From Rhodothermaceae bacterium (GTDB lineage: Bacteria; Bacteroidota; Rhodothermia; Rhodothermales; Bin80), in NCBI GenBank assembly GCA_009841335.1, contig VXLY01000005.1, positions 1-50,079 of the forward strand: a stretch of DNA of 50,079 bases. Direction: 5' to 3'. Below are positions 44,060 to 50,079 of this stretch, one piece after another; within the stretch, counting starts at the first letter, position 1; each line of letters begins with the position of its first letter. The position numbers and the translations under genes are program-made. The notes under the pieces were generated by a model. That model did no database searches and had not been told where the DNA came from. It saw only the letters and a program-made list of their open reading frames with translations.

Positions 44060-46258
44060 ATGAGGGGCCTGCTCTGGCTCACCCTCCTGTGGGTCGTGCC
44101 GATACCACTGGTTTGGGCGCAGTCAGATCTTCTGGAGGTAGACCAGAATACAGTCGTGCAACGTGTAGCGTTCAGCTACACGGACGCAGGTCGCTATGAC
44201 CCGCAGTTTAGCGTTTCTGAGTTGCGGGCAGTGACTGCCACACGTGCAATCCCGAGACGCTATTGGTTGCAGCGGTTGCTTGGACGGGCCGAAGCGGAAG
44301 ATTACAGGCTCAATCCCATTGAGCTGCAGAGGGATGTGGTCCGCCTCCGTGAGGCTTTCAGGGAAGCGGGTTACCTGCATACGTATGTGGATTACGGGAC
44401 CTCTACACTGAACAGAGAATCCAATACCGCCCAGATCCGATTCAGTGTTACCCAGGGTCCTCCCGTGATCATTCAGGATGTCGGGTTTTATTCAGAAGCA
44501 GGATATCTGGCGCAGAGCCTGGATCCAGAGTCGCGGGCGGCATGGATTGATTTTCGGGATCGGACGAGCTTTGAAATCGGAGATATTTTCACACATTTCG
44601 GGAGTGTGCAGATTGAAGATGCGGTTCTGAGTTGGCTGAAAGATCAGGGATATGCCTTTGCCGAGATGAATACCTCGATCAGCATTGATTCAGTTTACAA
44701 TGCCGCAGATATCGGATTTTTTGTGGATGCCGGCCCCCTCGGTTATATTGACAACATCGAAATCACCGGTGCCCCTGGGACTGGCCGGAATATAGTTCGC
44801 AGGGCGTTGTCGCTTGAGCGTGGCGATCTGTTTTCTCAGCGGGCTTTGATTGAAGGTCAGCGCGCTCTGTTTGCCCTAGGGTTATTCAGTGTTGTGCAGG
44901 TGGATACGCCGTCGCAAGTGCGTGACAGCACGGTGGACGTTCGGGTCAATTTACAGCGCGCACGCCCCAGACATATTTCTGCAGAAACCGGTTATCACCA
45001 GCGTCAGGGAATCATCGGAGAAGGTCGCTGGATTCACCGCAATTTCTTGGGAGGGGCGCGGATACTAACCCTTTCCGCCCAGATGCAGACCGGCCTGTTG
45101 GCAACGGCCGGGGTTGGAGCATCGGCGGGACGACTGGCACGCGGGGCTGTTGCGCTGACGCAGCCGCACTTGGGAGTAAGTGCGCTGCGCGGTATCCTGG
45201 AACCGTTCATTCAGTATGAACGGGATCCTCTTGCCGGAGAATCTTCAAACTTCTTTGAATTTAATCGACGCGAGTATGGTGTTTCTACTACATTCATCTA
45301 CGGTCTGGAGCAAACTCGAGTATTGAGTTTGCGGTACAGTCTGAGCCGAACAACTAACTTTACGGCGAATCTCTCGGAGGATGCTTATGATAAGAGTGTA
45401 CTTTTTTTGGGGGGAACAGTAGGTTGGGCCGACAATTTTTTGCGTCCCACTCGCGGGCTGCTCTTCCAGCCGACCATAGAACAGGGAGGGCGTATTGAGT
45501 CATGGCTTGGTACACGGCCGTTTGGCGTGAATTATTTCAAGCTGCAGTTGCAAGTCGCGGCGTATGCTCCTCTCATGAGGACAGTCAGTTTTAGTGGACG
45601 ACTAAAAGCGGGACGGATCTGGCCCGGAGATATAGAAACCAGGACACTGTACAGTGCGGATGGTGTCCATATGATTGACACGCAGTTTTTGCAGCCTCTT
45701 GAAAACCGCTTTGATCCACTCAGGTACTACATAGGTGGTGCAGACGATGTGCGGGGATGGAGTACGGGCCTGGCAGGTCCAAAGGGTATTCGCACAGATG
45801 AGTTGTCTGGCGATGGGACAACTTCGACAGGAGCGGTGTACGAGCCCATTGGCGGGTTGGCCCGTTTAGCAGCCAGTGCAGAGGTACGTTTTCGCTTGGT
45901 CGGAAAGTGGTACGGGGCTACATTCGCAGATGCAGGTGCAGTTTCGACCCAAGCAGAAGAAAACTGCACAGGTCCACTTTATGAAGATGTCAACCTGACA
46001 CAACCGGTAACGGTTCAGTGTGGGTTCAGGGATACTGGAAAAATTAGATTTAGTGATTTTAAGTTGGGGGCAGGTGTAGGTCTGCGTTACGATACCCCCA
46101 TCGGGTTTATCCGCTTGGATCTTGCAGCCAAACTAAACCCTGACCCGCTTGATTTTCAGTCCGCTGAATACGCTTTGGATGCAGCAGCGACTGGGGAAGA
46201 ACAAAGGAATCCATGGTATCGCTTTAATGTCCACTTCAGCATCGGGCCGGCGTTTTAG
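44060..46258 (+). CDS. TamA/BamA-like outer-membrane assembly protein
   Basis: The 732-residue protein has a signal peptide (ends near VWAQS). POTRA-like domains lie at about 20-320: QRDVVRLREAFREAGYL, VQIEDAVLSWLKDQGY and IDNIEITGAPGTGRNIVRRA. A C-terminal Omp85 barrel (about 330-732) contains YYIGGADDVRGWSTG (about 555-569), the conserved VRGW-type loop-6 motif, and ends with Phe (FSIGPAF) as outer-membrane proteins do. TamA and BamA insert barrel proteins. The directly following TamB-like gene favours TamA. The two overlap by 32 nt. Confidence 0.88.
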   Translation: MRGLLWLTLLWVVPIPLVWAQSDLLEVDQNTVVQRVAFSYTDAGRYDPQFSVSELRAVTATRAIPRRYWLQRLLGRAEAEDYRLNPIELQRDVVRLREAFREAGYLHTYVDYGTSTLNRESNTAQIRFSVTQGPPVIIQDVGFYSEAGYLAQSLDPESRAAWIDFRDRTSFEIGDIFTHFGSVQIEDAVLSWLKDQGYAFAEMNTSISIDSVYNAADIGFFVDAGPLGYIDNIEITGAPGTGRNIVRRALSLERGDLFSQRALIEGQRALFALGLFSVVQVDTPSQVRDSTVDVRVNLQRARPRHISAETGYHQRQGIIGEGRWIHRNFLGGARILTLSAQMQTGLLATAGVGASAGRLARGAVALTQPHLGVSALRGILEPFIQYERDPLAGESSNFFEFNRREYGVSTTFIYGLEQTRVLSLRYSLSRTTNFTANLSEDAYDKSVLFLGGTVGWADNFLRPTRGLLFQPTIEQGGRIESWLGTRPFGVNYFKLQLQVAAYAPLMRTVSFSGRLKAGRIWPGDIETRTLYSADGVHMIDTQFLQPLENRFDPLRYYIGGADDVRGWSTGLAGPKGIRTDELSGDGTTSTGAVYEPIGGLARLAASAEVRFRLVGKWYGATFADAGAVSTQAEENCTGPLYEDVNLTQPVTVQCGFRDTGKIRFSDFKLGAGVGLRYDTPIGFIRLDLAAKLNPDPLDFQSAEYALDAAATGEEQRNPWYRFNVHFSIGPAF

Positions 46259-49200
46259 TCGTCGCTGGCTAATAGTGCTAGGGATTGTGCTCATACTTGG
46301 GGTTGTACAAACTCCATGGGGTGTGAGTACGGTTGTGCGTTGGGCATTGTATGCTGGCAAGGTGGACATTGAATTTGAATCTCTGCACGGGTTCTGGATG
46401 CATTCACTTGAAGTACGCGGGCTTGAGGGCAGCGTTGGAGGGAACGGTATTCGTGTGGATACCGCGCGCGTGCGACTTTCTGTGGGAAGGTTACTTACTG
46501 GCCGTCTTCATGCAAAGCAAGTGGAACTGAGTTCTCCCGTGTTGCAACTCGGCCATACATCATCTGTGTCGGCGGCCGAGATAACAGATGAAACTGATAC
46601 GGGTGCAGGTATATTGTTGTGGATTGATGACCTTCGTATCAAGGGCGGCAGTTTCAGCCTGAGAGATGAGTTGGTCAATGTTTCCGACATTGACTTTTGG
46701 GGCAGCGTAGTACCGGATGCAATTCAGGTGGATACGGTACATGGAGAGGTGTTGTGGCAGGATCTCCATATGCAATTCTTTGCTGTTACCCGGATGCAAC
46801 TCGACCGCGGGATATTGGAATTGGATACCCTCGCCCTTAGCGGCTCGGGGTCAAACATTGGAGCTCATGGACAGATTGGGCAACATACTGAGTTGAAGGT
46901 AGCCGCAGAACCGCTTTCACCCACGATTCTTCGTCCACTGTTACCCAATATTGCAGAGGATCTGGTTGTAGGTGCACATCTAACGGGAGAGGCGGATTCA
47001 TTATATCTGGCACTTGACGGGGAAACCTTGGCCGGGTCTGCATTAAAGCTGCGTGGAAGCACTCGAATTGGAGTCCCGTATGTGAACTTGGATACTTTAC
47101 AGTTTGAAAGCCTGGATCTAGTGAACTTTTGGCCCGACATAACGGGTGCGCTGACGGGGTCTATCAATGGCCATGTGGGCGGCGCATCTTGGGATTCGCT
47201 CAGTGGCGGCATTGAAGTTGCGTTTGAAGCGGGAATACTGGCCAATATTCCAATTGAGTCAATGCAACTGACAGGAAGCTTGGAGGCAGGCAACGCCCTG
47301 GTTGAATTGAACTCCAGACTGGCCTCGGGCTCCTTGGACCTCTCTGGCGAGATCCGACCTTTTCCGGCCAGTGGACAACTCACCGGTCAATTCAGAAATA
47401 TCAACACGCGCGCTCTGAATCCCGCACACAGCAGTGATTTGAATGGTGATATCAATTTGGCTTGGGACAGCACTATGATAGCTCGTGTAGCGCTCTCACG
47501 AGGGCAGATAGGGCGGCTGGATTTGACGGGTGGAGAGGTTCGGCTACTTGCGGAAAACGAAAGAACAGAAGTAGCGGCGGCGGTGAATGCTGATTCCTCA
47601 TGGGTTAATCTGGAGCTTATTCGTCAGGAATCTGGACTCTCTGGGAAACTCGACATGCACGAATTGGATGTGCCCGCATTAATGAATCAAGAGGAGGCAG
47701 AATCCAGTCTCAGTCTTACTGCTGAGCTGACTACCAACTGGCCCCCAGACAGCATAGCGGTTCAAGCAGATTTGGCACCGTCTTCTTGGGGACAAGTGCC
47801 GGTTGTCGACAGCTATTTGGAAATGGTGCTGCAAGGCTTGGATTTGAATGTGCGAGGCCAAGTGGAATTTCCATCAGGCCGTGTTCTGGTTCGGGGCAAT
47901 ACGGACTTCGGCGTAAATCCTCCCAGATGGATCTTAACACAGGGACAGATTGAGGGTGTAAACCTGTCCGATCTGGGAGTAGATATGGACACTGACCTGA
48001 ATGTTCAACTGAAGCTCTCTGGCAACGGGATCAGGAAGGCCAATGGAGAATTAATCGTCGAGTCATCTACGGTGCATGACGAGTCTGTTGCTGGTGGAAC
48101 GGTCTCGCTTGATATGACGGATGGAGAAGCTGTGATAGACGGTCGTCTACAGATTGGTTCAGGAGGGTTGGATGTTCTTGCTAGCTTGCAGCCATTCGCC
48201 TCTGTGCCAACCATAGACCTTACCGGAAGCGCGTTTCAACGAATTGATCTGGGGCCGCTTCTTGGTCTGGATTCCTTGGAGACGCAGCTTACAGGACGCA
48301 TAGACCGTGGCTATTTGGGAAATTCAGGTGATGCTGCGCTGACGCTCGAACCCTCAACTGTGAACGCACTGGCACTTCGTGAGGGGCACGTGCACGCTAA
48401 AGTGTTGGGAGATACGCTTGCGATGACGGTGTCGGTTGCGTCGGATGAAGGATATATTCGGTTGGATAGCCTGTACGTAGAGCCTGGACCGGAATATGTA
48501 GCACGGGGCGAGATTCAAAATCTATCGCTGCAGAATCTTGGCCTTTTGGATGCGCAGCTGACTGGTTCCTTTGACATAGCTGCCGCTGGCAGTACGTTCC
48601 AGGCAATGACGGTGCATCACGCCAGCATCGAAGCAGGGGGTACGGAGATCGGAGAAGTGCAGTTCGACCGGTTAAATATCGCAGGGGCTATGAGGGACGG
48701 AAAGTTGAGTCTGAGTAATTTTGACTTATCCAGTAACGCCGGATGGTTGCGTGGAGAGGGAGAGGTTGCACTTTTTGGGGGATCGTCAGACACACTACGA
48801 TTCAGTGGGAGAATCGTCAATGCAACCCCGCTCGCCCAATGGACTGGAGGCGAGCCGGTATCTGGTGCGCAGACGGATACCCTGTGGGGGCAGGTGATGC
48901 ATCATATGGATACGCTTCGATGGGCCGCAGGGGTGACTGTTGAGCCCCTGACATGGAAAACCCTGCGCGTACTTCAGACCTCAGGTTATGCGGAAGGTAC
49001 ATTGTTGGACTTCAAGCCCAGAATCGGTCAAGCAGAAATTAACATTGAACGGGCCTCTGTTCCCAACTTGTCCGCACGGCATGCGTGGTTGCGGTTAGAC
49101 GGACAACAGAGCAGTCTTGGTTATCAGGCACGCATCGGCGTAGATGAGCTCAGGTCACTCTACATGGAGGGGGGCATTGACTTTTCGGAGCGTCGTGGTG

Positions 49201-50079
49201 TGTTGGAGCAGCTGGATATGTATCTGAACGAAGATGAGTGGCATCTCGGAGTGCCTGCGGAAATATTGGCCGATGAAGGCATACGTATCCGATACTTCGT
49301 ACTGGAGAGCCAAGAGCAGGAAATCACACTGGATGGTATTCTCAATCCGGACGGCGAGCAGCGCTTGGGGCTCAGTCTTTACAATGTTGATCTTGCTCCA
49401 TTCACAGATGTTTTTGGTTTCCCCGGTTTGGGCGGGCTAGCATCTGCGGATTTGTTCTTCAGTGGTCCGGCAACGGCCCCGGAGCTGGAAGGATCGCTGA
49501 GTCTGATCGTGAACTCAGAAGACGAGCGTGTAGGAGATGTATCTGCCCGGATTCGTTATGGGGATAATGGTTTGAACACAGATGCGCAGTTTACGCATGT
49601 AGACGGCAGTACACTTACTATGTCGGGTCTTCTGCCATTCGATCTAAGGCTAAAAAAACAGGAAGAGGTTTCTTTTTCCGAAGCATCACTGACACTTCAG
49701 GCGGATCGCTTCAATATCGGATGGATCAATCCATTTTTAAGTCAGGAAGAGATCAGTAATGTTCGGGGTAAGCTAACGGCCGATATTGATATCGCCGGGT
49801 CCCGCAGTGCCCCTGATATGGTTGGTGAGTTCAGTCTTTCCGATGGATTTGCTGAGTTGCCACAGCTCAATATTGCCCCCACGGCGTTCCAGTTGGAAGC
49901 AGCTTTGGCGGGTAACACAGTCGATGTTCAGAGGCTGACTGCCGAGAGTGGGCGTGGTACGGTGGAGGGGCGGGGTAAGATAATTCTGACAGAACCGGGT
50001 CAAGAAGATCTGGATTTGGCTGTGGAGCTGGAGGATTTTCGGGTTGTGAATACGTCTCCCTATGCAGCGGATGTTACCG
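46227..50079 (+). CDS. TamB-like (DUF490/AsmA-like) translocation module protein, truncated by window end
   Basis: A frame open from the ATG at 46227 to the right edge gives 1284 codons without a stop. It begins with a basic stretch (SASGRRFSRRW), an inner-membrane anchor (WLIVLGIVLILGVV, about 14-27) and then repeats of short strands as in TamB (for example GKVDIEFESLHGFWMHSLEV). This gives a long periplasmic beta-groove that spans from the inner membrane to the outer-membrane partner TamA. The C-terminal DUF490 domain lies beyond the window. The start sits 32 nt inside the TamA gene. TamB-type proteins also help lipid transport between membranes. Confidence 0.88.
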   Translation, partial: MSTSASGRRFSRRWLIVLGIVLILGVVQTPWGVSTVVRWALYAGKVDIEFESLHGFWMHSLEVRGLEGSVGGNGIRVDTARVRLSVGRLLTGRLHAKQVELSSPVLQLGHTSSVSAAEITDETDTGAGILLWIDDLRIKGGSFSLRDELVNVSDIDFWGSVVPDAIQVDTVHGEVLWQDLHMQFFAVTRMQLDRGILELDTLALSGSGSNIGAHGQIGQHTELKVAAEPLSPTILRPLLPNIAEDLVVGAHLTGEADSLYLALDGETLAGSALKLRGSTRIGVPYVNLDTLQFESLDLVNFWPDITGALTGSINGHVGGASWDSLSGGIEVAFEAGILANIPIESMQLTGSLEAGNALVELNSRLASGSLDLSGEIRPFPASGQLTGQFRNINTRALNPAHSSDLNGDINLAWDSTMIARVALSRGQIGRLDLTGGEVRLLAENERTEVAAAVNADSSWVNLELIRQESGLSGKLDMHELDVPALMNQEEAESSLSLTAELTTNWPPDSIAVQADLAPSSWGQVPVVDSYLEMVLQGLDLNVRGQVEFPSGRVLVRGNTDFGVNPPRWILTQGQIEGVNLSDLGVDMDTDLNVQLKLSGNGIRKANGELIVESSTVHDESVAGGTVSLDMTDGEAVIDGRLQIGSGGLDVLASLQPFASVPTIDLTGSAFQRIDLGPLLGLDSLETQLTGRIDRGYLGNSGDAALTLEPSTVNALALREGHVHAKVLGDTLAMTVSVASDEGYIRLDSLYVEPGPEYVARGEIQNLSLQNLGLLDAQLTGSFDIAAAGSTFQAMTVHHASIEAGGTEIGEVQFDRLNIAGAMRDGKLSLSNFDLSSNAGWLRGEGEVALFGGSSDTLRFSGRIVNATPLAQWTGGEPVSGAQTDTLWGQVMHHMDTLRWAAGVTVEPLTWKTLRVLQTSGYAEGTLLDFKPRIGQAEINIERASVPNLSARHAWLRLDGQQSSLGYQARIGVDELRSLYMEGGIDFSERRGVLEQLDMYLNEDEWHLGVPAEILADEGIRIRYFVLESQEQEITLDGILNPDGEQRLGLSLYNVDLAPFTDVFGFPGLGGLASADLFFSGPATAPELEGSLSLIVNSEDERVGDVSARIRYGDNGLNTDAQFTHVDGSTLTMSGLLPFDLRLKKQEEVSFSEASLTLQADRFNIGWINPFLSQEEISNVRGKLTADIDIAGSRSAPDMVGEFSLSDGFAELPQLNIAPTAFQLEAALAGNTVDVQRLTAESGRGTVEGRGKIILTEPGQEDLDLAVELEDFRVVNTSPYAADVT

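Noticed and set aside
1..50079. tRNA, rRNA, riboswitch or CRISPR elements
   Set aside because: Scanned by eye on both strands; no cloverleaf pattern, rRNA-like block, known riboswitch core or repeat-spacer array was found.

Overview
The window looks like chromosome of an FCB-group bacterium, most likely Rhodothermota or a close Bacteroidota relative. Supporting gene families are a GWxTD-domain protein, two PorV/PorQ-like outer-membrane proteins, a propeller protein with a C-terminal type IX-like sorting domain, a DUF5916 barrel protein, a DUF547 protein and a kelch-SSS fusion. Most starts lack an obvious Shine-Dalgarno sequence, which fits this group. I see no rRNA, tRNA, CRISPR array, transposase or phage gene. 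About 43 genes or gene remnants were found. The density is normal, with many 1-4 nt overlaps that imply operons.

Layout. At 1-3788 (minus strand) pgsA, ftsY, a GWxTD protein and fmt form a tight housekeeping operon, followed by the first 15 codons of an unidentified gene. At 3907-5660 (plus) are bioY and a TPR protein. At 5512-7035 a tandem duplication of about 760 bp gives two DinB-like genes and a decayed tail of the TPR gene. At 7077-11144 (plus) are an acetamidase/formamidase-like lipoprotein, an S9 peptidase and a CPBP-type membrane protein. At 11245-14795 (minus) are an M20 amidohydrolase and a DUF5916 outer-membrane protein, divergent from argH (14895-16292). At 16489-24742 (minus) are an AI-2E family exporter, a GlsB/YeaQ-type membrane protein, and a block made of an aminotransferase, a site-2 protease, an Ig-like lipoprotein, a propeller with a sorting domain and two PorV/PorQ-like proteins.

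At 24915-30138 (minus) lies a three-gene sialic-acid type operon: a kelch mutarotase fused to an SSS symporter, an N-acetylneuraminate lyase and an exo-sialidase-like protein. At 30262-34993 (plus) is the most unusual part. It is an unrecognised cassette, here called A-B-C: a small Cys-containing secreted protein, an outer-membrane barrel-like protein and a DUF547 protein. It has been tandemly duplicated with a 2090-bp period. The first C copy is a frameshifted, truncated pseudogene, and the A copies share a 188-bp stretch of perfect identity.

At 35018-37676 (minus) are a GT-C glycosyltransferase, coaD and rsmD. From 37743 to the right edge (plus) are an NDUFA9-like SDR, an outer-membrane barrel, an EcsC-family protein, a sulfatase lipoprotein, clpX, a TamA/BamA-like protein and a TamB-like protein that runs off the window. 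The TamB-like frame is open for 1284 codons.

Much of the window concerns the cell envelope: export, outer-membrane assembly, surface display and scavenging of sialylated or sulfated glycans. All homology statements come from reading motifs by eye. No database search was run.
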